Source: a virus. Taken from it: a stretch of DNA of 45,956 nt. How positions within the stretch are numbered: the stretch's first letter is position 1; each line of letters opens with the position of its first letter. A program made the position numbers and the translations under genes. A model generated the notes under the pieces. That model was not told where the DNA came from. It made no database searches and worked only from the letters and a program-made list of their open reading frames with translations. The DNA is taken from the IMG/VR virus record IMGVR_UViG_3300023180_005414, positions 1 through 45,956 of that record. One strand, 5' to 3'. Below are positions 16,640 through 30,000 of the stretch, in pieces.

Positions 16640-17098
16640 TTAAAGCTGAGTTGTAGTTAAATTACCAGAGTCATCCACACCAAGTTGGAATCTAGTTCCA
16701 TTAGGAGATGTCAGTACAAGTCCACTAAGAGGTTTGAAAGAACCACTAGGAACATCCCATGCCAAAGTTTGGTCTGCTGTCGGAGCAGCAGTTGTAAGGT
16801 CAACATCACTAAGTTCTCCGACGCTACCACTATTGTCGAGAATGGTTCTCCACTGCTGACCATCATCACGATGCAGTCTTCTGTCATCCTCAGTCTGAAT
16901 CAACCGACCAGGAGCATCAGAATTTACATCAGGTACTTGGGTTGCATCTGCAACAGTACGACTATAAAAGTTTGTACCATCACCAAGACGTTGATAAATC
17001 TCTCGAAGAGCATTATCAATCTTGGTTGCAGCCTGACGAATAGTATCGCCAGTTCCATCGTTGGGTGCTGCCCCGTAGTTTAGTGGACTTCTAGGCAT
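16640..17098 (-). CDS. Small virion/fibre protein with fibre N-terminal module, 152 aa
   Basis: Residues 9-43 (GAAPNDGTGDTIRQAATKID, then NALREIYQRLGDGTN) are closely similar to the start of the following 398-residue protein, so this is probably a shared attachment module. The rest includes LSDVDLTTAAP...TLAWD (about 96-114) and a short ending (LTSPNGTRFQLGVDDSGNLT) of a kind I associate with cyanophage structural proteins. A perfect TATAAATA late promoter lies 18 bases upstream of the ATG. The gap to the next gene is only nine bases. Function is most likely structural; the precise virion site is unknown. Confidence 0.8.
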   Translation of the reverse strand: MPRSPLNYGAAPNDGTGDTIRQAATKIDNALREIYQRLGDGTNFYSRTVADATQVPDVNSDAPGRLIQTEDDRRLHRDDGQQWRTILDNSGSVGELSDVDLTTAAPTADQTLAWDVPSGSFKPLSGLVLTSPNGTRFQLGVDDSGNLTTTQL

Positions 17099-17115
17099 GA
17101 CAGTACTTTTTTAGT

Positions 17116-17123
17116 TATTTATA
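17116..17123 (-). promoter_or_regulatory. Late promoter, full T4 consensus
   Basis: The minus strand reads TATAAATA, identical to the T4 late-promoter consensus, between the stop of the 288-residue gene and the ATG of the 152-residue gene. With the usual start point, the leader would be only about a dozen bases. Confidence 0.75.
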
Positions 17124-17990
17124 TCAACCGCCAAGAGCGGGTCTTTGCTCTCTTGTGAATGGACCAAAGATATATGGATAAACTGGATTTGACTCAGCAT
17201 CTTGTGATAAGAAATATGCATAAGTACCGTTCGGGTACTCGGGAGTCTTTTGATAACGACCATTGTGCTGGTCTAGGATACCCAACTCAGGAACATACTC
17301 ATAATCCTGAATGAATGTTCCTGCAGGAAGTTGAGAATAGTCATAGATTCTACCTTCAAGAACTTCACTTCTCTTCCGATATGAAGATGTCATTCTTACA
17401 ATATCAGACAGTTGGTCATCTGGGTCTGAATATGAGAAGGGTCCATAAACAGGATATCCATCAAAACACCAACCTACAATTTTAGAGTGTCCATCGGGGT
17501 GTCTAAAATTGTCTCCGTTATAATGTGTAGCGGAAAAATATGAATTTGAATTGATAACTGCTTGACCCCAGCAATGATTTAGGAAATCTGAAGAGTGGTA
17601 GTGATATTCACCACTTGCTTCTGGGTGTCCCCCACATACATCAACACCATAATTGGTTTCGTTAAAAACCGCGTCCCAAACAAAACCTTCTGGTGGTTGA
17701 ATCGCTCCTCCAGGGAGTGGTCCAGGACCAGCAGCGGGATTGAAAAGCACAACACCATTTAGTGCAATACCTTGAGGACCCAAAGTGGTTTCATCAGGGT
17801 TTGATGAGTTTTGCCCTCCTCTAAATGGAAACACAAAATTATGTGATTGTGCTACCACCACATTTGGATTACCAACGAAATCGTTGCTTCCTAGGGGCGT
17901 GCCATATCTAGCTGGGTCAGGGAGACCGTTAGAAGTAACAGTCATCTGACCCAGAATGTTGATTGTTGCAGATGTTTGTGAAACTGCCAT
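17124..17990 (-). CDS. YHYH-domain protein, 288 aa
   Basis: The protein is essentially one YHYH module. It has NGLPDPARYGTPLGSNDF near the start, CGGHPEASGEYHYHSS with the signature YHYH at 129-132, HPDGHSK at 164-170, DGYPVYGPFSY, then DQHNGRY and YPNGTYAYFLSQD near the end. It aligns along its length with the C-terminal part of the 6983-residue protein encoded directly upstream, including the final TREQRPALGG (TRQQRAEG there). The two are therefore a tandem duplication. The YHYH family is found in bacteria and marine phages, and its function is not established. The many histidines suggest metal binding, which is inference. No signal peptide is visible. A CTAAATA motif precedes it. Confidence 0.87.
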   Translation of the reverse strand: MAVSQTSATINILGQMTVTSNGLPDPARYGTPLGSNDFVGNPNVVVAQSHNFVFPFRGGQNSSNPDETTLGPQGIALNGVVLFNPAAGPGPLPGGAIQPPEGFVWDAVFNETNYGVDVCGGHPEASGEYHYHSSDFLNHCWGQAVINSNSYFSATHYNGDNFRHPDGHSKIVGWCFDGYPVYGPFSYSDPDDQLSDIVRMTSSYRKRSEVLEGRIYDYSQLPAGTFIQDYEYVPELGILDQHNGRYQKTPEYPNGTYAYFLSQDAESNPVYPYIFGPFTREQRPALGG

Positions 17991-18009
17991 GGTGTCTGGG
18001 ATACAGGGT

Positions 18010-18016
18010 TATTTAG
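18010..18016 (-). promoter_or_regulatory. Putative cyanophage-type late promoter
   Basis: The minus strand reads CTAAATA, the cyanophage variant of the late promoter, 20 bases upstream of the 288-residue gene. Its TAA is the stop codon of the giant gene, so stop and promoter overlap. Confidence 0.55.
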
Positions 18017-21000
18017 GTGAAGCTACTGGACCAGATAGTAGTCGCGTCGAAGTTGGGAATGGTGTACGCGGTGACTTCAGGGGTCGGCGGCGTCTCGGGA
18101 TTCTCAAGGTCATCAATAATCTGCGCGGTAAGAGGAATGACCTCAAGTTGCGAATCAGTGAATCCTTCTGCACGTTGCTGACGTGTTGCGTTACCGATGA
18201 TGTACGGGAAGATGGGGTTACCATCAGCATCAATTGTCATAAAGTATGCATAGGTGCCGTTGGGGAACTCAGGCGTGACAGAGAATCTTCCGTTGTGGAT
18301 ATCCAGGTCACCAAGTCCGTAGACGTACTCATAATCATTGATGAACGAACCAGGCGGCAAAGTGACGAAACTATGTGTCCGCCCGTAAGCCTCAGTAGCG
18401 AGAAGTCTGTACGAGGAGGTCATACGCTTGACACCACTGGTATTTTCTGCGCTAACGCGATATCCGAAAGGACCATAGATGGGATAACCATCAGATGCCC
18501 AACCGATAATCTTAGAGTGACCATCAGGATGACGATAGAAGTTGGACTTGAAGTTTGTGTCACTCAGGTAAGGGGTAGAGCGATAGAAGTTTCTTGTCCA
18601 GCAGTTCATCAGGAAGGAACCAGAACGGTAGCTGTACTCGCCAGATTGCTGGTCGGGCACGCCGCCGCAGGCGTCAACGCCGTACTTGTCTTCATGGAAG
18701 ACGCGGTTCCAGTAGAATCCTGTAGGTAGTTCCAGAGTTGTGGTTGGGAGAGTTGCCGAATCATCAAATGCAGTGCTGAGAACGACACCGTTGATAGCAA
18801 CACCGACAGGACCAATGCCCGTATGCATCGGGTTGGAAGTATTGCTTCCTGCGCGATAAGTGAAGGAATACTGTTCGTTCTGAGCGATAATTCCAAGACC
18901 AAGGTCGGGGAACTGTGAAGAACCCAGAGGAATGCCATTAAGCGCGGGAGCGGGTGTTCCAGCAGTATTAATCTCAAGCAGAGTTTGATTAGCGTTCAGG
19001 TCAGGGACAGTAGCAGAGTTGTCAACGCTGACGAAAGTTGTCTCGGGATTGAATCCAGAGATAACCGTGGGCGCGAGCACGCCCGCGAGCACGCCACCTT
19101 CGCTATCTAGAGTCTGAATACCATCTGCTGCAGCAGTGACATCGCCAGACTGTGGAGGATTATTTGCAGGAACTGCAGGAGCGATGATGTCTTCCTCCAG
19201 AACCTGAGCAGTACCCTCAGCAGGATATGAATTGATGTCGGGATATACATAACCCTCAGGAACTTCAGTGTCGGGATTTACGGATGCATAACCGTAGTTT
19301 GTACCGCCTTCCTTAACATCAATTCTCTGAACACCAACCAGTGCCTTGAGTTGTCCATCGAAACCACTTGTCGAGTCAACACGGACGACGGGTCTGGTTG
19401 TGTAACCATCACCAGGCGAGGTAATTTGTGCGTCTGTAATACGTCCTCTGAGAATCTGAGCACTTGCTGCAGCATCCTTACCAAAGATAGAACCAAGGTA
19501 GTCGAAGGTAATGAGCGAGTTAGACGATTCAATGATAGCGATTTCTCTATCTTCAGTTTCACCCTCAATGTCGAGGAGGTCACCAGCTTCCAGAGGAGGA
19601 ACGACGGTCGCCGCCACAACGTCTGCGTCAGAACCAATGTAAGAGAATCCAACGAATGTAGAACCGAATCTAGGAATCTCCGAGAAGATGATTCTAGAAC
19701 CAACCAGTTCAAAACCAATTCCAGGTTCCTGCAGAACGCCGTTGAGAGAGACAACGATGTTGTTTTCTGGACGAATAACGGTAGACTGTACACCTTCCGT
19801 CAGGGTCAGCGAGTAGAAGGAATCTTCAAACAGGAGGTTGAAGGAGGAGCGCAAGGAGTCAAACTCGAACGAGATGTCATTCAGGAAGCGCAGTTTGCCA
19901 ACATAGTAACCCGTGAAGGAAGAACCAGACTCGGGTGCTTCGGTGAACTGGATTTCATCGGAGAATGCCGTGTAAGCATTAGATGCACCAGGAGGTTGAA
20001 GAACACCATTGACGAAGGTGAGCAGGTGCCCTGCGGGGTCAGGGAAGTAGGGGTCGCCGTTGTTGGATGTAATCTTGAAGTTGGTCTGTGTACCGTCAAA
20101 TCCAACAAAGAATCTCTTGACTCTACCCTCAACAGAAACCACATCAGTAATTGCTGCCTTATAGGAGTTAGGACCAACAATCGTGTCATACTTAGTAGCA
20201 GTGCCCTTGACATCAGTGATGTAAAGTCTTTCATACTGGATGAAATCTTTCTTACTGACGACTGTAGCAGCGAACTGCGAAGCGACGTTTGTAACGACGC
20301 TAACTGCACCTTGACCAACTGGGTTACCACCACCAACATAAGTAGCAACGATGTCACTTGATTGGAAAGCACCCTCAACCATGGATACGTAAAGCGTATT
20401 TGTATCAGTATCCCACCCAGAAATAATACCTTCAACACCAGGCTGTGGGATGTTGTCGATAATCTTGTAAAGCGTACCACCAAGAACAAAGTTATCGCGT
20501 GTAACATTGTTGAATGTATCTTCGTAAGGAGTAACTGTAAGTGTTACATAACCCTGCGAGAGAATCTTGTCACTGAGAGAGATGTCACCAGAACCATTAT
20601 GCTTGTAAGCATCGATGTAGAAGGAAGACTTATCAGCGTAGATGACCGAGGTTTCTTCAAATGAACCCTGCAAACTATCAGTATCAATCGTGAGTTTACC
20701 GCCAGTGTTATCAAGAACAGCAGCGTTGTTGTCATAGTATTGAGTGATGATACCAGTAGTTCCAGAATCATATCCCTTGAATGCTTCAGAAGCACCGAAG
20801 GCACCGATTGGGCGGACCACGACCATTCTGTACTCAACAGAGTCAACAGTAGACTCTTCAGAGTTAGTCATGTCAATGAAAGTTCTGCCAGTAGTCCAAG
20901 CAACAGTTCCATTGTCAATGATATCCATGTACTTGTAGTTGCTATCTTCGTAAAGCGCGTAGATAGTACCTGTAGTATTGACTTCATTGACATCAGTGAC

Positions 21001-24000
21001 TGTCATGCCAAGGGTGTAATTGTCAATTAGGTTCGGGTCAGTCTCTGTGATGGTATAACGCAGACGAATCAGCATCTTCTGAACATCAGCAGCATTGCTA
21101 AAGATAGTTCCAGATTCAGCAGATGAACCACTAACCGTGCCATAGATGTATTCGTTAGGAATCAAACCACCGCCCAGAGGCGTGGGAACGATACGAGAGT
21201 TGGGTTTCACATATGTCTTAGACAGATACGTAATACCAGTGTTAGAAGCAACGGTCTCATAGTAATTAGAATCCAACCACTGACTCTTATACTTGTTCAT
21301 GATATCGAGAATCTGAGGCATATAGTCAGCAGAACTATATCCATTCATGTCAGACTTGTAGAACGCGGGGAACGATGCTCTGGTGGAAGGATTGACCAGG
21401 GTTTCGTCCATGGACTGCTGGTAGTAGCGATAGAGTTCATCCAGGATGAACGCCTTGATGTTGTACTCCTTATTTGTGTAGAACCGCTGGCCATCGCTAT
21501 TTGCCTCGTATGCATCCAGTGTTCCAGTGTTCAACTTAGCACCCCAGATGAGGATACCGTCCGTACCGTTACCAGCACCGTTGACCAGAACTTCCGCCAT
21601 GTAGTTGGAAACTCTAAACTCAGCAATACCGAACGGAATGTTGAATGTAATGTAGCAGCGATACCAACCATCACCATAAGGAATGACGTTCATGTCATCC
21701 ACGGTCATGCCACCACCAACAAAGTTGCTGGACTTCTCACCACTAATCAGGTTGAAGTTGAAGAATGCGTAGGAGTAGTTTGACAGATATCCAGCAAGAC
21801 CACTCATACCCCAGGATACGTGGAATCTTATCTGACCATAACCTGCTTCCTTGTAGAAGCAAGAATATGTAAACTTCTGGGAGGAACCTTCTGCACCAGT
21901 ATCGAATGTGCTGGAAGTATTATCGAAAGTAATACTGTTACCATCATACGTGCTGTAGGTAGAGAGTGGATAATTAAAGAAGATGACCTTTTGTGTGGTA
22001 TTGTTACCAGGAATCCACTTGTCAGCAGTCAGAGAACCATTAGGTGCTTCATACTGAGTGCCACTAATGCTGCCACCGTATCTGTACCATCCGCCAGGTG
22101 TCTGGTAGGAAGGAAGCATCATGTTTTCAGAGATGTCACCCCAGATAGTATTGCTCAGAATATTGTCAACAGAGCCTTCGTTATTAAGCAGGTTGGGCAG
22201 AGTACGAAGAGTTGCCAGAGTCTCTGTATTGTTATACGTCGTAGAACGTCCAGGTGTAGTTCTGGTTACAGTGTTCAGGAAGTCTGTCTGCGAGTTATCT
22301 GCTTGGTAGATTGTCTGATAGATGATATCCATCATTGTGGTGATGGATTGTGCAACTTCAGCACACAACGGCAGGTCGTCATCCAGAATGATATCATGGT
22401 TTCTAACCTGAATCTCATTGTGAGTACCAGTCTTAATTACGAAGTTGTTACGCATGACTTCAATTGCCATGTCTCTAGCAGCGTTGATTGCCCAGAGAGT
22501 TTCGGTAACTTCAGTTTCTACGTGGCTCAGTGCGATAGGATTCTGAGTGCGGTCAACATAAAGTGCAGCAGCATCCCATACTTCATGGTTTCCACCATTT
22601 CTCAGGTTGTATGCAACAGCATCGAGGATATCCTTGATGTCATCAACACAGTTAGAGTTACCGCCAGGAATTTGCAGTGCAGGATACTCTGCAACCAATC
22701 TAGCAACAACTTCTTCAGCAATAAAGTCGCGGTTGATGCCAATCAGGTTACCAGCATCTTGGAACTTATCACCAGGGCGAGAAGTGAGAGGAGTTGTGAT
22801 AACGTCGTAAACAATGTCATCGGTGATTGTATCAATCAGACCCTCATACTCAGTTGTATCCCACTCATTGATACCCCACTCTTGCTTGACCGTTTCTGCA
22901 ATTTCTTCCTTATAGTAGTGCTCATTAAACAGGATTGCATTCATTGCGCTGACAGACTGGAGTCCGCCAGGTGCAAGTTGCTCAACAGGAAGTGTCCAGA
23001 GAGTTTCGATTGCAGTCTTAACGTCTGCACAATCGCTATCAATGTATGTTCCACTAGAAACATCATGGGTGACCGTAGTGTCAATATAAGCATCTTCAGT
23101 GGTGTACATCGCAACATAATGGTCGGGAGAAGTTTGAACCGAACCTTGAGTTTGCAGCAACTGGTTGATTGCCTTGTGCGCGAGCATCTTGGCATAGTTT
23201 AGAGCATACAGAGTAGCGGGAAGTTGGTCTTCAACGTGAAGTACTTGCTTATTCGCATCAATGTAAGTCTCCAGAGCAATTACAGTATTGGAGTTACCAC
23301 CAGTCAGGAGGTCGGTGATAAGTGCCTTAATCATCTCCTTAACGTCTCTGATGCACTTATTACGTCCATCAATGCTACCACCAGGATATTCAAATGTCTT
23401 GTAAGAGACTTGGTTAATTTCGTAAGTGAAATATGCGTCAAGAGCACCTGCTGTTTCTTCAGCGATATAATCTTGATTCTTCCAAAGTGCATTACCAGCA
23501 TCGACAAATCTGTCTCCAGTAGGAGCAAGAATTGCATTCATTTGGTCGAGCATCGTATCAACTGCCGCCTTGACATCAGCACACTTACCAACAGCAACAA
23601 CCGAGTTAGGAAGGGCGCTGGAGAATGTGTGTGCATAATTACCGCCAGAGACAACTGCGCCAGCTGTAGCAGAGACGAACCTATGTTCGTACTGAGAAGA
23701 CGATGCTGCAATACCAACGTTAATGTTAATCGTGGTAGGTCCTACGCTATTAATCTTCAGAGCAGTGTCATATGCAGGGTCGGAAGCACGGGGGTAAGTG
23801 TGGGTGCTAGCGTAGTTGTCAGAAGAGCATGTGAATGTCAGAGAGTTAGCAGCAAGTTTGATGCTTGTACCAACAGGCAGCGAATGTGTACCGATAGTCA
23901 GTTGCAGGTTACCAGTTGCAGCATTGTAATAAGCATTGCTTACGTCGTAACTAACGATAGGTGAAGCACCTGCATTAACCGTAATCGTAGTTGCTGTAGC

Positions 24001-27000
24001 ACCAGTAATAGTAAAGTACTTCTGGTAGTTCGGGTCAGTGGTACGAGGATATGTGTGCAGTGCGTTACCACCGTCCATAGCACATGTAAATGTCATGGAG
24101 TTGGGAACGAGGTAAATCGAACTTCCAACAGGCAGAGAGTGAGCACCGATAGTGATTACAGAATCACCAGTTGCAGCATCATAAGTTGCTGTTGTTGGGG
24201 TGTAAGATGCCTGTCCACCTGCAGCAGTATCAGTCGTAATACCAATCGGAGGTACGACAATGCTGTTGCTGTAAACCGTTTGAAGGGTTCCATCGATAGC
24301 ATCCTTACACAGGTCCTTAATTTGCTCATGGGCAAATAGTGACTGTAGAAGTTGAAGTCTTACGTGAAGGATACCACCATTAGAATCCAGATAGAACCTA
24401 ACTGCTTGCAGAGTCTTCTCATTACCACCAACCTCAAGGTCATCAGCAACTGCGTTAGCAATCTGAACGAGGTCAGTACGGCATCTAGTTGTACCTGCAT
24501 CAGAAAGACCACCATTATTTCTTGGCATCAACTGAGTCAGTGTAGGATACTCATTAAGCATCCGACCGATTGCCTCATCAACGATAACATTGATGTTATC
24601 TCTAATCAGATTTGCAGCATCTTTGAATCTGTGACGGTCGTCACCATCAATCTGATAGGTAACAATATAATCATTAACGTTATCGACAGTACCAGCAATA
24701 AAGGGAACCGAAACGTAACCAGAGAAAGAACCACCAGAGTAAATGTAATCAGGAAGAACTCTGGTAATACCGTTCAGGTAGTTAGTACCAGTATTTGCCT
24801 GTTCGATTGTCTGGGTAATAATATTGAAGTGGTCTTCAATTGCAGTTTCGACGTTTGCACAGAAGAGTTGGTTGTTAGAAGCGGCCAGCGGGTCAATCGT
24901 GATGGTAGTATCACGAGAAACATCAGTATTGGTATACAGGGTGCTGTAAACAACAGGCCACTTAGAGGGACGAACTCTACCGTTGATTTCACCAGTTGTG
25001 GTGATAGACAGAGGATATGTAACAGCATCAGAACCACTGGGGTCTTGCAGAGTATCGGTAATAATCTGCATCAAGGTATCGATTGCAGACTCAACAGCAG
25101 CACAACGAGGAGATGCTGGGTCAATTGTAATTGTAGAATCGATTGTGGGTGTTAGACCATGGGAACCAACAGTTGTGGAAGGTTGACCCTGCATGATTTC
25201 TGTTGCCAGGTCACGAGCAGAGTTGATAATCCAAACAGTCTCTGTCAGGTTAGTGGTGATATGGTTGAAAGAACCACCATTCAAGAACCACCATGCCGAG
25301 TCCCAAACATGGTTGTTACCACCATGCTTCAGGTTAGTTACGACGGAGCGAAGTACATCCTTAATATCGTCGGAGCACTCTGTAGTCAGAGTTGCAGTAG
25401 AACTCGGGAATTGAGCAATACCTCTATCAAGTGCTTCAGCAGCGATGTAGTTGATATTAGCTTCAATCTCATTTGCAGCATCGATGTAAATGTCATCTAC
25501 AGCATTCCATGCATTATAGGTCTGAGAACCAATGTTATTCTCAATATTGTCAATACCAAACTGGTTTCTCATGGTTGCAATCGCGATGTCTTCCGCGATT
25601 CTCATGACATAGATGGTCTCAGGAACTTCACCGTCAACATGACTTAGAGTTGCCAGAGCAGGATTGTTCTCGTCCTCAACACGATAGTATGCCGCAGCAT
25701 CCCAAACATAGGAGTTGCCACCACTTCTAATAGATTTGGTCAGAGCATCGAGAGCAAGAACGAGGTCTTGCTTACAACGTGCTCCACCATCATCATTCGG
25801 GAATGTGAAGTTGTTGGGGTGACCAGCACCAGTGTTCTTAAAGAATTCAACTGCCTCATCAGCAATGATGCTAGCATTAGCATCAATCTGGTCACATGCA
25901 TCGTAGTAACGGAAAGGAATGGTGGTGTTTACATACTCATTGCCATAAGCATAAGTAGGTACACCAGACCAATCAGTGGTGTCAGTATCATTGTTCTCAC
26001 CATCAAAGTGAGTCAGCAGAACAGTGTTTGTATCACCTTGGAAGATACCCGCACGAGGAGTGAAATCTACATCATAACGTGCATTAGTAGAAACACGGAC
26101 CTCATCAATATAACCAATAAAGAGGTTTGCGTTTGTATAGTCTGCACCAATTCTAATTGGTCTTGTAGAACCATAATCAGAGGGGTCAGACTGTGTAGGA
26201 CCTTCTTGAACACCATTCAGGAACATTCTGATGGAGTTATTAGAGCGGCAAACTGCAACATGATACCAAGTGTTAGTGCTAATATTGGTTGTACCAGTAA
26301 TTGTAATACCACTGTTACCAGCGATATAGGTAAGAATGTCGCCATTCAGTGTCAGAGTTGCTGCTCTATCGGAAGATGCAGAACGCATATCAAAGATGAG
26401 TTTAGAACCAGCAGCAATAGAACCAGGACGAATCCATCCTTCAATCGTCCAATCACCAGTACCAAAACCAAATTCAGTATGAGTTGCTACATCAACGTAG
26501 TCTCCAGTACCATCTAAGTACAGTGAGGTGCCACCAAACTTAGACTGAACGTCAGAAATCTTGGCATCACCAGTGAAACTAAATGAATGTAGGTAGTCTG
26601 CACCTCTTGCTTGCTTACCGAGATAGAACCACTTTCTACCATAGTTTGTACCAATGACTTCTGCAGTTGCATTTTCTGCATAGATAGTCTGACCTGCGGT
26701 AACAAGGTCACCTTCAGAATCGAAGAAGGAAAGTTTGTTAACCCGTACTTCCTCATCTGTGATGAAGTTTCCACTTTGTCCACCAAACAGAATCTTGTAG
26801 TTTCTGAGGGTTTCACCAATAGTAAACCCTGTCCCATTGACGTTGGCTGGATTGTACGTCAGATAAGTGTTTCGTACAACTTCGTTGCCAGGGAACTTAT
26901 CATTAATCGCAGTCTCATTATCTGCAACATCGACAACTTGAATCTGAGATTGTGATATATCATCCAGAATAGTATTCGGATTTTCTGCAGAAACCAGTCT

Positions 27001-30000
27001 GTTGAACAGAAGACCAAAGAAACTAGAACCATCAGAAATATTGACCTGAGGAACAACAGTCTGAGTAACAGGGTCTCTGTATGGGGCAGAACTTACAACC
27101 TGGGCAACAATTCCAGAACGAGCCGAGATAATGTATTCGTCAGTGTTGATGTCAAAGAGACCAGGAGTAGACTGATATGTACCAGTTGTCTTACTGACCA
27201 GAATATTGTTAGTCTTAATGATATCCGTAGAATAGACATTAGAACCATTCTGGTGAGATACTGCAGCCGTTCCCAGTTCACCGCGAAGAATTGTCAACCT
27301 GTCATTAACGGTATCGATTGCTTGTACAGTGAAGATTTCAGAATCTAGTTGATACTGCTTATTAACTTCCCAAAGAGCATTTCCTTCAGCATCTTCGGTT
27401 TCAATGTACATGAACGTTGCAGAAGCACTAATCGAGAGATTCAAAGTTGCAATAGGCGAAGAAGTGCTATCGTCGAGGTTAATTGCCTCAACGGACGCAA
27501 TATCACCTTGGAAGTCAGTAATATTTTCTTTATACTCAAACAGATTATTGTTCTCTAGAAGAGTTTGACTATCAACGAATGCACTGAAACCAACAGCACT
27601 AGAGCGAATTTCCTCACCCTGAATTACAAGGATTTCAAACGTACATGTCTGGTCACCAGCAAGAACTGTGATAATATCACCAACCTGATAATCTCTACCA
27701 CCCGTATTCAGGACAATAGAAGTAACCTGACCACTAGCATTAGTATTGGTATCAACAGTGAGACCTGTACCAGAACCACCTGTGGTTGGGACATTAAAAC
27801 TATCGGTATAACCATTACCTGCCGTAATCGGTGGACCAAGAGTATTAACAACACCAACACGGAACATAATGTTCGGGTTGATAGGAGTGCCTTCTTGCTG
27901 GTCAGGATAGATGATATCTATTTCATTGGTGGCACTACGTACAACAAGAGCAGTATTGTTAGTTAGAACACCTCTTACCTGATAACCAACAGGAGGATAA
28001 GTACCGAGAACCGTGCTCAGGGAAAGACGATAGGTTTCCTTGAACGACAGACCCAAGTCAACATACTTGACGCTAGCAGGGGGTTGGGGTGGTTCCGCAA
28101 ATACAAGCTGGTCACCCTGAACTTCATATGCAGTACCAGGAGTCTGGATAACACCATTCATTACGACCATCAACTGATTTGTGGTCGAGACAACTTGATT
28201 TTGCTCAACTGTAAGCGGGAACGAGAATCTAACACCGTCAAACAGGTTAGAAATATCATCAAGCCGCTGTACAACAGAGGTAAGAATTTGCTCCGAAGAG
28301 GTCAATCTCTTTTGACGGAACAGAACCTCAGTATTATTGAAGTCGGTGTAAATCGGTTCAACCAGAGTAAAGTTTTGAATGTTTGGTACAACTGCAGAAT
28401 CTGCAAGGTTTACCGACTTAACAAGTTCAAAATCAATCTCTTTGTTCTCAATTGTTGCAGTTTCAGCAAGACCAAGTTCACCAAAAATCTTAAATCCACC
28501 TGGGTGTGCGTTCTTAGTGACAATATCACGCCACTTATCAATAGATACGGAAGACTTAACACTATAAGAGAAGTCCTGATAGTAGTAGGAGTCTTGAATC
28601 TTCTGAATAATTTCGGAAGGTTTACCAACGTCATCGGTAAATTTACCAGGAGTCTTGGTGATAGAGGAGATATTAAGAACACCTCTTGCCATGTTCAGGT
28701 TATCAATCGTACCAGAAGACTTGGAAATAGTACCAGTAATCTTCTGACCCTTCTCAAAAGTACCTGTGTAACCAGTGACTTTAAGAATCTTAGGTCCAGA
28801 CTGCCAACCTTCATTCTCCGAAATATAACCAAAGGCAGTTGCTTGGTCGAGGCTCTCACCCTGATAAATTCTTTCACCAGAGAGGAACTGACCAGTTGCA
28901 ACGATTGCCTGAGCAGCACCACCGAAAGATTCGGTCAGAACAATCTGTCTTCCAACACCAGCGTTAACGAAGGAAAGGAAGTCGCCAATAGCAGCGTTGT
29001 CAGGAGTCAGTGCAAGACGCATTTGGTCACCTTCAAGACCATTTGCAATACCTGTAATTGCATAGTACGTTTGACCAGGAACCAAAGGACCGAATGCGGT
29101 GATGCCGTATGCGGGGTCGCCATCGCCATTATCTTCAACAGTCAGTTTTACTTCAGCACCATTGGGAATACCATGTGGGAAAGAGAACTGGAAGAGATTC
29201 AAGTCAAGGTTAATGACATAAGAGAATGCCGAGTTAAGTGAGATTGTGGGTTCAGAAGAGTAACCTGCACCAGGGTCCTTAACTTCAATACTTTCAATAC
29301 GACCATTCTTGATGTTTGCAACTGCTGTTGCACCTTCTCCACCACCACCTTCAATAATGACGGTAGGTGCCTGAGAGTAACCAGAACCAGGGTCAGTGAC
29401 CTTAATGCTAGACAGAACAGATGTGTTAATAAGTTGCAGGTTAACAGGGAACGAAATCTCTGGACGCAGAGTGTAATCTTGAGGATAGTCGAAACCGAAG
29501 TTGTTATTCTTAAGTTTCTTAATCTTACCAACCTTAGTACCCTTAACAAATACCGAGGCACCACTACCAGCAGGGGGAATAACAACAGTCAATTCGGCAC
29601 CAGAACCAGCAAGGCTGGGTCCAAGAATGCCAGAGATTGCCTCAACATCAATAAATGCCGTAGTGTAATTCTTACCAGGAGAGGTAACAACAACCTGACT
29701 AATTTGACCAGGAATAAGTTGACCCTCTTCATCAAGACCATCTTCAACAGTGATTTGGATAAATCCGCCCTCACCATCACCTTGGATGGGGACATTATAG
29801 TAAACGCCTACAGCATATTCAGTACCAGGGTCTGTGATTTGAACTCTTTCAATTTTACGAGAAGAAACGATGCTATCTACAACAGGAAGTTTCTTATAGA
29901 AACCACCACCATTAACAATTCTGATATTTGCGATAGGACCAACTGCAGATTCTGCTTCTGTAGAGTAGGAAGAAGTTTCCCTATCAGCAGGACCTTCAGG

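Noticed and set aside
22250-25905. CRISPR-like or DNA direct-repeat array
   Set aside because: The repetition is at protein level with irregular spacing and diverged DNA; no short identical repeats with spacers.
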